Assembly: GCA_947179155.2 (NCBI GenBank)
Contig: OX359275.1
Location: 7,505,501-7,569,500 of the forward strand
Length of the DNA stretch: 64,000 bases
Direction of reading: 5' to 3'
DNA from: Hedera helix
Lineage: Eukaryota > Streptophyta > Magnoliopsida > Apiales > Araliaceae
Of this stretch, positions 1-12,340 are shown in pieces. The notes beneath the pieces were generated by a model. The model made no database searches. It was not told the origin of the DNA and worked only from the letters and a program-made list of their open reading frames with translations. A program made the position numbers and the translations under genes. The first letter of the stretch is position 1. Every line of letters begins with the position of its first letter.

Positions 1-1059
1 AAATAATCATTTATTTAAAACTTTACAATATCTCTTTCTATTTCAAAATCGCAATCTTTACAAATTCCTAGTATGTCTCAATATCATACATGATACGACA
101 TTCTATTAAATCAATTTGAGTATTTAAACACTCAAGATATATACTAACCATTTCTTATAATTACATAATCATTCTACCTGTTCAACTCGGACTCATATCT
201 ACAATAATCACTTAAACTTTTGGTTAAAGTAATACGCATTCCTGATGTTTGATCTTTAACGAAATCTTCGAATATCTTACACTTATCTGAAAGTGTTGAT
301 TTTATAGTAAGAGTGAGCACAACAGCTCAACAAGTCTAACAGTTACACATAACACATTACATGTTTCACATGTTATACATACTCTGCATTTTATACCTAC
401 ATCATGTTTTTCATGCTTTTCATTTTTATGAATACTACATACTTCTCATGCATCACATATAATAAACAAATAGTCTCAGGCAATTCATGCTTCATACTTT
501 GTACATATTTCACATGTAATTATACCTCATGCTTTTCACATATCACAAATATTATCAATATATCCTTATATCAATAATTTAATATCACATTGTAGCATAG
601 CAATGCACATAGGAGCAAATTCTGAAAAATTTGTCTGGTTCGCTTCTACCATTTATGCTTATTTTGTGTTTTTCGTTCAACCTACAATTTATATAAGAAA
701 TTGACACCATCATTAGTTACAATGACTGTTACTTAGTCTTTATATAAGACTCTAACTTCAAATTATTAACTCTTCAGATGTCCGACAAACGAACTCTTAA
801 GTTTCAAACAAAAACCCTAGCCCAAAATATAGTTCGGACATGTCGGGTATGCTTAACCAACTAACGCTTTCACTACACATTCTTTGTACGACCCACTTTT
901 AATAAGTTGTCTAAATTAGTCACGAATGGACTATTTACATTGGTTTAATTCAATTAAATTTTCTTCTTTTATATAACTTAATGATTTGGACATTTAATAA
1001 TGTACTAAATACCTCAAAATATTATCTACCTTTGATAATATACAACTACATTCAAATAT

Positions 1060-1370
1060 TATTAATCATTTAATAATATTTTAATCACTTATTAATATTC
1101 TTAATCATTTAATAATATTTTAATCACTTATTAATATTATTAACCATTTAATAATATTTTAATCTCTTATTAATATTATTAATCATTTAATGCTATTTTA
1201 ATCATTTATTAATATTGTTAACCATTTAATAATATTTTATTCATTTACTAATATTATTAATCATTTAATAATATTTTATTAATTTTATAATATTATTATT
1301 TATTTAATAATATTTTATTAATTTCTTAATATTATTAATCCTTTAATAATATTTATTCTCATTTACATAT
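1060..1370. repeat. AT-rich minisatellite inside LTR C1
   Basis: About 40 bp imperfect units built from the words TTAATATTATTAATCATT and TAATAATATTTTAAT. The same array, much longer, lies at 5046-6140 in inverted orientation and again at 26760-27290, so it is a length-variable internal part of this LTR family. Confidence 0.85.
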
Positions 1371-1464
1371 TAAATTAACTACTTATAATTTTTAAACTAC
1401 ATTTATTGGATCTAAAAATAATAAAGTAATTTTTAGAACATTTTTTATTTTTCGACCTGAATCG

Positions 1465-1575
1465 ACTAGGCCAAAACCGACTGGCGCTTGGAATGAACCG
1501 AGTCCAGCGCTGCTGGCGCTTGAAATAGAAGCCCAGAACACTGCCGGTGCTGAGTCAGTGCCGCCGACGCTCGAG
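1465..1575. repeat. GC-rich hairpin cassette in LTR C1
   Basis: A sharp GC island in AT-rich sequence. It contains the word GGCGCTTG twice, the foldback CCAGC-GCT-GCTGG, and CACTG...CAGTG flanking a 12-base spacer. The corresponding slot in the other copies of this LTR family holds different words that also fold back. Confidence 0.6.
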
Positions 1576-2579
1576 TGTTTTTCTTTCCAAGAAAATAGGT
1601 AGATTTCCAACATGAGTTATCTTGATTAAAACTTGAATAAAATGAAATCTACGCATTCAAATGACACCAACTCAGTGTTGTTGTCTTCCTTACTTTTTGT
1701 TTTACAACATTTCATGGTTCGATCAAATTTTTGAAAACATTTGACAAGAAATTTAAGATCGAACCACCTAGGGTTTTAAAATCGACATGTTTTGCGGTAA
1801 AAGTCATAATTTCTTTGTTTTTCCATATTTTTGAAAGATTCAAGTTGAGTTTTCTTTATAACTCATATATGTAATTTTCTAGCCATAGAAATTCATTTTC
1901 TAACTTGTACATTTCAAACTACAATATTAAATAGCACATAGTCATCTAGGGTTTTACCGATAAAGTTCAATATAGACTTTTCTTCCGTTTATATGCATAC
2001 CGCACATACCAAAACATGATTTAAACATATCAAACCATGAATCTACTAATATATCATAGTTTTAGACTTCTAGACTATCAAAACAATTTTTGATTAGATA
2101 AAAATATCTTTTGACCATAACAAACATCTATAGACTACAAAGAGTTAGAGCACTTTTAAACCTCTTGGACTTGTGTGCTCTTCTTCTTCTCCTTCCAAAG
2201 TAATTTATGAGGTTATGTGTCATCCACCAAGCTCTTTCTCTAGCAATTTTCTTAGTGAATTCTCAACACACAAGTGTATTCTCTCTTGAAAGCTCTCACT
2301 TTTCTCTCTAGAATGCTTTAGCAAATGATCAACCAACATAACACAAATGTGAGGCACTCTATATATAAGACTTGTGTAACTCTTCATTATCTCACTAATT
2401 AACTAGCATTGGTCAATTAAGAGGCTAATTAAGATTACTATTTGCTTGAATGACTAGATGAATGACAAGGTGATTGACATGGGGTGGTTGAGCAACTATG
2501 GAAAGGAGTGTGTTAAAAGCAACATGAAGCAAACAAACCACCACATGTGGGGGGGGCTCTATACCCTACCAAATGGGGA

Positions 2580-2638
2580 TTCCCCCCCCCCCCCTCCCAT
2601 TTTTGGTTTATTTATATGGCTTATATATACATATATAC

Positions 2639-2700
<62 letters not shown>
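2580..2700. repeat. Poly-C and (CA)n(TA)n microsatellites
   Basis: A C run at about 2582-2594 is followed by a (CA)n tract from about 2641 that passes into (TA)n near 2687. Open frames read across this region are translations of the repeat and are not genes. Confidence 0.95.
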
Positions 2701-4403
2701 TAACCAACATTTTAACTTTTTATTGGGCTCCACTTTGGACTTTGGAATTAAATAAGTTGGACTCATCCATTTAAATTATTTGGGCTACTCATCACATCTT
2801 TCATAACTTGGGCTAGGTAATTAATTCAGTTGGACTTCCACACCATTACATACAATACTTGTCAACATAATTTAATTGGACTTATATTATTTATCAATTA
2901 ACACAATACTTATTTAATTACCCACCTTCATACAAGTATTCCCATATTGGGCTAGCACATATAATTCTTTTAAGCTAGTTCACTATTAGTAATTAAATTA
3001 CTTGGAGTCTTTATGAGGGTAAATCCTTAAATTTATTTAGACATCCTTATAATTACCAACATGACTTAAAATAATTAACATATTGGCTTGCTTAATCCAT
3101 TATTAGACTCTATATAACAACTTAATAATTAAGTTAATTACTTACTTAATTAACTTCTTAGTATTGTCATTCTAGACAAACATTCTAGTTTTTCTATAAC
3201 TTCAACTCATAACTAATATAATTAACCTAATCAATTATATTTCACAACGTTCTTTCTTGCTTCATATTAAAACTAATTAATTTATTAGTTTTGTTGAGTA
3301 TTAATTTACTCATCTTCTTATTTGGTTAAAAAACACACTTTAGGTATAGTTGTATTAATATAACCACCTTCACTTCTTAATTGAATTTATTTTCTTAATA
3401 AATTCTCCATATGCATCATTATAATATTCTCACATTTAATCTCTAACAAATAAATTAAGTTAAAAAAAATGTTTACTCATTTTCTACACATCTTACTTCT
3501 CCAACTCTAGGTTTTAAAGCTTAAACTTTAATTGATCATTTAAGATTTTATTTACAAATCTTGTAAATATCTGGGGTATTACAAGCCTACATTGAATTAA
3601 TTCAATAACCCAATGTGGAGCCCAAAAGAATACAAGTATTGGTGAAATGTATGTAGGTATGGGTGTATATATATACAAGAATATTTATGAATGTATATGA
3701 CATAAAAGAAAATGGAAATTTTTAGAAATATGGCCTTAGGGCCAAAAATGGGGGGAAGGGGCCCACTTGGGAGGTGATGTTTGCTTGTTGGAAGATTTTA
3801 AGGTACAAAGTTACTTACCAAACCCAACCACTCTAGTCATTAATGGAAGTCTTTCAAGTTGTCACTCATGTGGTCATTCAAAGCAATAGTAAGATGGATT
3901 AGAGCCTTAATGAACTAATGTTAGTTGATTATGAGGGCTAATGGTGAAATCCTAAAGTGTTATAAATAAATGTCTCCACCAAAGCTATTAAAAGGTTAGT
4001 TCATTTGCATATTTACTAAGTTGTACGGAGAGAAAGTTTTAGAGAAAAGATAGAGTATTTGAGAGGATACTTGAGAGTTGAGAGCTAAATCACTAAGTGT
4101 GTTAGTCATTTTTGGGTAAAGAAGAAGAACAAGGAGCAGTTTTAGCTCTAGCAAGAAGAATATCTCCATTAAAGGTTTAAAAGTTTATTTTGATTCTTAG
4201 CTTGTTATTTATTTAGTTTTGTATGTTGTTTACCAGGCTTGGTTGTGTGGGAAATCTATGGTAAAATTCAAAGATACGAGGGTGGTTTATGATGGAGTAT
4301 ATGTGATCTATATATATGTATGTAAGTCGTATAGTTAAAACCCATATTTTGATAGTCTATGTTTCAAAACTTATTTTTATAAGCTCTATGATATTAGATC
4401 TAT

Positions 4404-4404
<1 letters not shown>

Positions 4405-4464
<60 letters not shown>
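4405..4464. repeat. (TA)n microsatellite in LTR C3
   Basis: About 60 bp of uninterrupted TA. It lies at the position in the LTR where the other copies carry CA/TA tracts, and where copy C2 received the viral insert. Confidence 0.95.
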
Positions 4465-4466
<2 letters not shown>

Positions 4467-4935
4467 TCAAATATGTTTAATATGTGCCTTAACATATTAG
4501 GTATGTGAAAAGGAAACAAGAAAAATGCATTTGTACGTTTACTGGTAAAAACCCTAGTTAGATGTGTTTGTTGATGAGTTGTAACTCAAGTTGTGAAAGT
4601 TGTTTATGTGATTTTTATGACTTGTATGCTAGATCTATTAGTCTTTAAGATAACTCAACTTGAATATTTAAAAAAGATGCTAAAATGAGGAAGTTATGAA
4701 GTTTGTAGCAAAACTTGTCTTTTTTGAAACCCTAGTTTATTGATCAAAACATGTGTTAAAAAACGATTTCAAAAACGCGATCGATTAATGTAATATTAAA
4801 GAACATTAAGTTAGGAAGATAACACATTAAATTTGGAGTCATTTGGATATGTATAACATGTTTTATTAAAGACTGAATCAAAAAAGCCAAAGTAGAAAAA
4901 AAATAGAAAAAATCAACAAAAAATTTTTTGTCAAC

Positions 4936-5010
4936 CAGCACTACAGCGCTGGTTCCCAATTCAAAACTAGGTACCGCAACGCCCAGTCGGATTTTTGGTT
5001 TTTAAATTAT
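4936..5010. repeat. GC-rich hairpin cassette in LTR C3
   Basis: A small GC-rich island between an A-rich stretch and a GGGTCGGGTCGG word. It contains the foldback ACCAGC...GCTGGT (4936-4955). It occupies the same slot as the cassettes at 1465-1575 and 27421-27551 but shares few words with them. Confidence 0.55.
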
Positions 5011-5045
5011 TTTAATTTGGGTTGGGTCGGGTCGGATCTTTTGAG

Positions 5046-6140
5046 TATAAAATGTGTTATAAAATATAATTATAATATTAGATAAAAATTAACTAATTAA
5101 AATATTATTAAATGAATAATAATATTAGCAAAGGTATAGAATATTATTAAATGATTAATAATATTGACAAATAAGTAAAATATTATTAAATAATTAATAA
5201 TATTAGAAAATGAATAAAAATATTAATAAATAATTAAAATATTATTAAATAATAAATAATATTAGTAAGTAAAAAAAAATTATTAAATGGTTAATAATAT
5301 TAATAAATAATTAAAATATAATTAAATAATTAATAATATTAGTAAGTGAATAAAATATTATTAAATGATTAAAATATTATTAAATAATTAATAATATTAA
5401 TAAGTGAATAAAATATTATTAAATAATTAATAATATTTGTAAATAAATAAAATATTATTAAATAATTAATAATATTAATAAATTATTAAAGTATTATTAA
5501 ATGATTAATAATATTAGTAAGTAAATAAAATATTATTAAATGATTAATAAATGATTAAAAATATTAATAAGTAAATAAAATATTATTAAATAATTAATAA
5601 TATTAATAAGTAATTAAAATATTATTAAATGGTTAATAATATTAGTAGGTAAATAAAATACTATTAGATGATTAATAATATTAATAAAGGATTAAAATAT
5701 TATTAAATAGTTAATAATATTAGTAAGTGAATAAAATGTTATTAAATAATTAATAATATTAACAAAGGATTAAAATATTATTAAAGGTTAAATAATATTA
5801 TTTAGAGGGTAAAATATTATTAAATTATTAATAATACTTATAAAGGATTAAGATATTATTTAATGAATAATATTATTAGAAAAAGAGTAAGACATTATTA
5901 GATGATTAATAAGGTTAGTAAGTGTTTGAAATAATTAAGTATTTAAGATGTTATTAAATAATTAATAATATTGATGATAGAATAAAATATTATTAAAATT
6001 CGTAAATGATTAAAATATTATTAAATGAATAATAATATTTGTTTGTGGTTAAAATATTGTCAAATGTGATAATGTTATGAAGTGATTGATATATTGTTAA
6101 ATGATAATTTTGTGATTAAGATATTATCAAAGGTTGATAA
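5046..6140. repeat. Expanded AT-rich minisatellite in LTR C3
   Basis: About 1.1 kb of near-tandem units made of TAATAATATTAATAAATAA and AAAATATTATTAAATGA words. Units are about 35-45 bp and rich in the self-complementary core TAATATTA. It is the inverted counterpart of the shorter arrays at 1060-1370 and 26760-27290. Confidence 0.9.
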
Positions 6141-6970
6141 TATTATTAAATGATTAAAGGTTGTGATTGAGTGTTAAATGATTGAAGTAATGTATAAGAA
6201 GGCTATTAATGTAAAATGAACATGTATGTGATATACTAATTGGTATATCAACATTATTAATGTTAAGTCATTCAAAAATAAATAAACTAAGTTAATTAGC
6301 AGTAGTCAGCAGAATAGACAAATTCTTCTAAACCATAACTCAATTATTATTGTGTAAAGTCCTAAATTAAATCTTGTGTTTATCACTCAAGTTTCTTCTA
6401 AAACTCAAACTCGTTTCATTACGTAAATTATTTTTAATACCTAGAACTGATTATTGTTCAAGCTAGATTAATTATTGATAATTATTTCATATCACAATTG
6501 TTATTGGTATTCGCACTTATGTGCATTTACATGACTTGTTCTTAATATGAACTATTTAAATAAGTAGATCTATGCCAATTGTTTCGGCTAAACATAGTAT
6601 ATATCGATTCATTAATTTGAATACTTTTAAAAATCTATCCAAACTAGTAGTTAGTGCGGACTCGTACAGTACGATTGAGTAGAACAACCCTTATAATAAG
6701 GTATTCTCTATTGGAAACAAAAATATTTGCGTACACTGTAATTGAATGTTATGCATATACATCGGATACAAGAGGTCTAATCCCCTCGAGTGTCCAATTT
6801 GAGTGTTTACAGTTTTATAATTGTTAAATACTCCCGAGATAGTCATATATTCCCTGACAAGCCCTCCTTACTTCTGAGATATTCAGTTCAAAGCTGAAAA
6901 GTTCTCATGTATGTTTTTTGTTCTTTTTGACCAACTCAGTAGTAAATATTCTACAAATTCTCTTATTGAA

Positions 6971-7416
6971 TATAGTACGTATGTTGCATGCCTTCACAAT
7001 TATTATATATTGTTAAAATTTCGAAATAGTAATTCTTTTTCCTTCATGATATATCTTCATTGCTTATTCAAACTTGCTGAGCAAAGTAGTTGATCACCTT
7101 TGCTATATCATGAACTATTTTTCAGAGAAACCTGAATGTTTTAAGAAGGACAAATGCAAATGAAAGGCAACCGAGTAAATTGAACAAAAGCAATATAGTA
7201 CGTATATTGCATGCATTCATAATTATTATATATTGTTAAAATTTCAAAAGAGTAATTCTTTTAAATTCATGATATATCTTCATTGCTTATTCAAACTTGC
7301 TGAGCAAAGTAGTTGCTCACCCTTGCTATATCATGAACTATTTTTCAAAAAAACCCAAATGTTTTAAGAAGGAAAAATGCAAAGGAAAGGCAACCGAGTA
7401 AATTGAATAAAAGTAA
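6971..7416. repeat. Tandem duplication of a 223 bp segment near the LTR end
   Basis: Two consecutive copies (6971-7193 and 7194-7416), each starting TATAGTACGTAT and containing CTTGCTGAGCAAAGTAGTTG. They differ at scattered bases. The related LTR at 25656 has only one equivalent (around 25900-26050), so the duplication is specific to this copy. Confidence 0.85.
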
Positions 7417-7632
7417 AATTTATTATTATTATATGTCATATGTAAATCTTTTGTGAATGGAGATGGTGTATATATTTAAGGTTAGTGGAATATGGGATAA
7501 TGGTACGTTTTGTAGTAAATTTATTTTTATTTTTCGCGAGTTATTAGAGGTTCAGTTTATGAATGTTGTATAAGTATTAAATCGTGAACACTAAACGCGA
7601 GGTTCAAGGGACCCGAATTTAGGTGCGTCACA

Positions 7633-10404
7633 TGAAGACATGATCGCATAAAAGAGTTCAGTTCGTATTAAGAAGACAAGACAATATTGAAAAAACTTAG
7701 CTCGTATTGCAAGCACAAGTTATATGGCAAGGAGATACAAGGGAAAACGTATAGCAAAAAACAAAAGATCGTATAACAATGTAAATCGTACAGCAACAAA
7801 GCTTCGATTGTAGAGCACAACAGAAGACTCTGATCATATAGCAAGAAGAAGATCGCATAACTAAAAAAGAGTCAGATAAAGAAGAAGGCAGATTCAACAA
7901 GTAATCAAGACCACTAAGGATAAAACTAAACAGGACGAATGAAGAAGATATTGAGCCAAGTAGAAGAAAATTATGGAGCACAAGAAAGAACCAAGGAAGT
8001 ACAAAAGTCATCCCACAAAATCAACACAAAAGAATTGTTCTTAGGATTTTGTCAAGTAGACTCATTATAGAACAGCAAAGATCAAAAGGCTCTAGTAAAA
8101 GAAGTAAAGACAAAAGCTCACGGATGTTGAAAAGACTAAGATACTCAAGATTGAAGAATGAAGCTAAACTGAATATCCTCAAATTGTTGAGTTATAAATT
8201 TCGTTGAGCTACCTCAAGAACTAGAGCTACAACAATAATGAGATGCCTCATTGCCTTACATATCAGAGTTCATAAAGTAAATGGCATTAAGAGATAGACT
8301 CACTATTAAGAGATGATTTTACAAGAGGTATTTCTAGCAAATAAGCAGTCTGAGGAAAGCTAACTAAAGGAGCATAATATAAATCAACTATAACTAGTAT
8401 ACCAGAAGAAGAAATGATTTGTACTTTAATGAAGATTCAACGGAGATCATACTTCTGCAAATGACAAGTGTTCAAGTAAGAAGGAGCTACTCAGATAGAA
8501 TTAAGACAAAGAAGTAAATTGCACAATTCTAACAGACAGTGAATGCTTAAGTAAGGGAGAGCTAATCAAGCAAAAATAGAACTTTCTTAAGAAAACTTGA
8601 AGATCAAAGTCTGGTTATCCGGAAGTGAACCAAGACTGTCCAAAAAACTTTAAAATAAGAAGATCAAGATTGAAGCACAGGTGCAAAAAAGACTAGAAGA
8701 AGAATTTTAAAGGTTGTAGAGTGGAAGAATATGTACGATCGTAAAGTAGATCCTAAAGGTCCAAGAAGCAATAGGATCATAATGTCTGCAAAAGAAAGTA
8801 CTACAGATCGTAGAGCAGATCATGAAGACCACAAATCGTAGAACAAATCATAAGGACTATCAGATCGTAGATCATATCATAAGAAAATAGAACAAGATCG
8901 CACGGTTGCTCTAAGATCGTAATATAAGCCATCGAATCGTAGAGTAGAAGAATCATAAGGCTAACAAGAATCAAGAAAATTCACAATCAACGAAATGGCA
9001 ATAAGTAAAATATCCTCCACAATGGATACGATCTAAGAAATTATCAAAAGGATGAAAGTGACAAAACGATCACTGGTCAAGCTCAGAAGATGAATCAAAC
9101 AAGGCTATAACTAACGATTATAAAGGTTAAACTTTAACTTACTCAAGATTTCCATTTATGGTAAACTGACGAGAAGACATAGCCAAAAGATTGCTGCCAC
9201 TTTTTACAATATGCAAGGAAAGATATTTTTTGTAGAGAAAGCTAAACTTTATCCAACAGATAAATAATGTTGTGAACTAGCTGATGTGACAACTAAGAAG
9301 AAGAAATCTCGCTAACACTACAAAGAAATGTTCACATCAAAAATATTAAAAGCGACGACTACCTTTCAACGGAATAAATTATCAATGAAAAAATTCTCAA
9401 CGGATGGAATGGATGAGATCTCTCTAGGTATATAAGGACTATCTTATAGAAACAAAAGTAAGAGTGAAAAAGAGATAGAAAATAAAATAGACCGACGAAG
9501 ATATCAAGTCTAAGAAAGAAATCTGGGAGCATAGCTTGGTGAGGAACTAAAAAGTTCAACATTCAGAAAACTCACCAAAAGAGAGAATCGTAGAAAAGTT
9601 ATGGTCAAATATTAGAGATATAGAACGGCTTACACACAAAAGAAGTATAAGGATGAAAGAACCATTATACCAAAGACCTTGGAGGGGATCGATCAACTAC
9701 AAAGATATATTCTTAACCCAAAGCTACTTTACGCTTTGGAAAATCGGTCACAAGACAGTTGCCAAGTTCATTGGATATGAGCTTAATGTCAACTTGGTAA
9801 AACCCCTCAAGAACAACAACACGCCAACAAAGTTGGGACTTAGTAACTCGCCAGATTTAGAGGAATCTATCCCCTATTGAAGAAAGAGGACTTAATTTCC
9901 TGAGGAGAAAGTTGAGACTTAGTGACTGGCCAGATTCAAAGGAATCTGCCCCTATTGAGAGAAGATGACTTAGTGTCCTATAGGAGATAAGACGGGACTT
10001 CGTGACCTGCATGATTCTTAGTGAATCAGACCCTTAGTAGGATAACTTAGTGTCCAGGACTTAGTTTCCAAATTATAAGGACTTAGTGTCCATTTATCCT
10101 TAGTGAAATATCCTCGTTCAGCAGAGTGGAAGAAAGGAGTAGGAGTAATTCAGGCTTCGAACCTCTTAAAAATCTCTGTGAACTCAATGTCTCTTTACCC
10201 CCTTCTGTATCTTTCATAAATATTTTTTATGTGATATGAATGCTTTATAATTTTATGATATTTTCCAGTAGCAACTCAGAACTATGTATTAATGATCAAA
10301 AGGGGCTTTACCAAATACTCTTATTCCATTGCATACATAAATGTTTATGTATTTAGTAAAGATATTTAAACTGTAGAAATTCATACAATATAAAATTAAA
10401 ATTG
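7633..10404. other. A/G-rich non-coding stretch with degenerate repeats
   Basis: No coding frame of any credibility. The plus strand is rich in AAG and GAAG. From about 7640 to 8960 it repeats a loose word of the form GATCGTAGAGCA, often followed by GATCATAAG. From about 9830 to 10130 it changes to repeated GACTTAGTG phrases with hairpins. The texture resembles long LTR or untranslated parts of plant LTR retrotransposons, but I cannot assign a family or edges. Confidence 0.5.
9830..10135 (+). repeat. Tandem hairpin-bearing repeats
   Basis: Three phrases of about 70-80 bp begin GGGACTTAGT or a close variant and each carry a hairpin: CAGATTT-AGAG-GAATCTA (9852-9869), CAGATTC-AAAG-GAATCTG (9931-9948) and TGATTC-TTAGT-GAATCA (10012-10028). 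The phrase ACTTAGTGTCC recurs four or so times downstream. Confidence 0.7.
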
Positions 10405-10408
10405 TATT

Positions 10409-11882
10409 ATGGTTTATTTTAACAGTTTGATCAACAAAGCTAGGGATATGCCTATTCTATCAATGCTGAAAGATATTAGGGAATTTATAATGATCAGAAT
10501 AGTAAGGAATAGACCACTGAGGAAAAAATGGTGGGAAAATCTATGCCCTAGTGCTTTAGAAAAACTGAAAAAAGGGAAAGAAAAGGCAGGGGAATGCATT
10601 ATTTCTGCCTCAAGTGATATTGCATTCCAAGTAAAGAGTTTGTGGGGAGATCAATACACATTAGAATTGGATGCATAGGGTTGTAACTATAGGAAATTGG
10701 ACCTTTCTTGGATTCCATGCCATAACATGTATTTTTTCATGTATCACCAACTTGAAACTTATGTAAATGACTTGTACAAAATTGAAACCTATGACAAAAT
10801 TTATCAACATTCCATAGCTCCAATGACAAAATCAAACTGTTAGGAGCATATACCAAATCTAGTTTTGCTTCCTCCCTATTACCATAAGCCACCTGGTAGA
10901 CGAAAGAAGTGTATAAGAAAAAATAGGGATGAACCCAAACCTGTTCCAACTAGTTGCTTAGGAAAGAGGCATCATGTTTCTCTAAGATGTAGCAAATGTA
11001 AGCAAGTTGGATATAATACTAGGCAACACAAGAATGATAATGTTGATCAGCCTGAACTTCAGCCCCAACAAGAAGTAAAAAATTGAAGACCTTAAGGCAA
11101 CCCTACCTGTGAGTCAATCATCTCAGTCCCAACTTGTATAGAGAAGAGAAAAACTAAATATAAGTGTGACACTTATGTTTTTTATACAGTTAGTAATAAA
11201 TGTAATTCAAATTTAATGAATGAGCTTTGTTTTTTAATCTATTTGACAGGTTCGTAAAAAGACATCTTATGTCCTTATTAGGGAAGCTCGGGCCCAACAA
11301 GAATAAGAAACTCAGGACTTTGATGCAGCCCTAGGTATGACTCAATCATTTTATTTACAACCTGCACAGAAAAATCAAAAACAGAATGTAAGTGTTTCAA
11401 ACTTTTAGCCTTGAAACCTATTTTTAGCAATTAGTTAGCTTTATAAATTTCTTATTTGACATGTGCTTTTTTAATTTAGCTTCATAAATCAGTTTGTGGC
11501 TTCCAACCACCTAGGCCAAGATCAAATGTGCCTGCTATCAATAGCAGATCCCAACCTAAATCCCATAAAAGTTCTAGTTAACCAAATCCAATGGGTTGGC
11601 TAGCAACTGGACCTCCTCAAACTACAACTTCATCCAAAGGTACTCCGTTGAATGTGACATGTTCTAGTTCACCAAATCCAAGGGGCTAGCTAGCAATTGG
11701 AGCTCCTAAAACTACAACTTCATTTAGAGGTACTCCATTGATTGTGAAAGGTGGCAAGAAGTTTGTTAGCCTTAGAAACTTAGACAAAGCAATGAAAGCT
11801 ACTAATAACACCACTGTGAGTGCTACAACTGGAAAACATATGGACAAAAAAAGGCAGGAACTACATAGGGAGAAGGACGAGT
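10409..11882 (+). pseudogene. Mutator-like (MULE) transposase, 3' remnant
   Basis: The frame 10409-10678 starts with an FNS...ARDMPILSMLKDIREF segment, typical of the region after the catalytic core of MuDR-type transposases. After an in-frame TAG the reading continues as a SWIM-type zinc-finger segment (about 10678-10740: LDLSWIPCHN, then YHQLETYVNDLYKIETY). At about 10865-11083 comes the PPxxxKPPGRRKK linker and a CSKCKQVGYN knuckle. Further tail text runs on to about 11882 with more stops. The N-terminal and DDE catalytic parts are absent to the left, so this is a 5'-truncated, dead copy. Terminal inverted repeats were not found. Family assignment is from motif order seen in the sequence; activity is excluded by stops and truncation. 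Confidence 0.75.
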
Positions 11883-12096
11883 GATCATAGTTTTTAGAAC
11901 TTTATGGTGTTTTTAGAACTTAATGTTTGTAATTCATTAAACTATAGGGTGTTTTAATGTTGTATTATGCCACCACACTTTATGGTGTTTTCGACTCTCT
12001 AGTGTCTTTTGTGTAACAAATGAATATGTACTTAAGGCTATGGATCCTTTTGAAATTGGGATTAATGTATATCCAATGATGGTATAATATAATCTA

Positions 12097-12340
12097 AGAT
12101 TGTCTCAGCTTTTGAAACTGGGTATTTTTCTAATTGTTAGTGTGTATAGATGATATTATATCATGTCAATATATAAAATAGTTCCAAAACAGAGCATGTC
12201 CAAAGTAGTGTATAATATAGAGATTGTCCCAACTTTTGAAACTGGTTTCTTTCCAGTTTTTAGTATATATGTTTGTATGATATTGTATCATGTCTATATA
12301 AAACAGTTCCACAATAGAGCATGTCCAAAGTAGGGTACAT
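12097..12340. repeat. Direct repeat, about 124 bp, two copies
   Basis: The segment starting AGATTGTCTCAGCTTTTGAA at 12097 recurs as AGATTGTCCCAACTTTTGAA at 12221. Both end with CAGAGCATGTCCAAAGTAG or a close variant. The function is unknown; the repeat sits downstream of the transposase remnant. Confidence 0.85.

Larger units (their letters stand above)
1..3583 (-). mobile_element. Tekay-like LTR, family C (copy C1), cut by window start
   Basis: No coding potential. The right edge is a clean retrotransposon terminus: read on the minus strand the element begins TGTAATACCCCAGATATTT at 3583, the TG and ATACCCC start usual for long LTRs of plant chromoviruses. Internal landmarks recur in the same order in the copies at 3584-7632 and 25656-37078: an AT-rich minisatellite (about 1060-1370), a GC-rich hairpin cassette (about 1465-1575), a run of text around the AGGGTTTT words, and a CA/TA microsatellite with a GGGCTCCACTTTGG block (2641-2750). 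Its other end lies outside the window, so its target duplication cannot be tested. Whether it is a solo LTR or part of a full element is unknown. Confidence 0.75.
3584..7632 (+). mobile_element. Tekay-like LTR, family C (copy C3), 5' end absent
   Basis: This plus-orientation LTR ends in ACCCGAATTTAGGTGCGTCACA-type sequence at 7632, matching the reverse complement of the left end of the LTR at 25656. Its first bases here (3584 on, with GTGGAGCCCAAAAG) align to roughly base 400 of the family C LTR that starts at 63466, so the first few hundred bases are missing at this point. LTR C1 abuts exactly at 3583, so C1 probably inserted into this LTR and the missing part should lie left of the window. 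No primer-binding site follows 7632, so it is more likely a solo LTR than a 5' LTR. Confidence 0.7.

Noticed and set aside
2458..2774. Three overlapping plus-strand open frames
   Set aside because: They translate the CA/TA microsatellite and a poly-C run inside LTR C1; no domain, low complexity.
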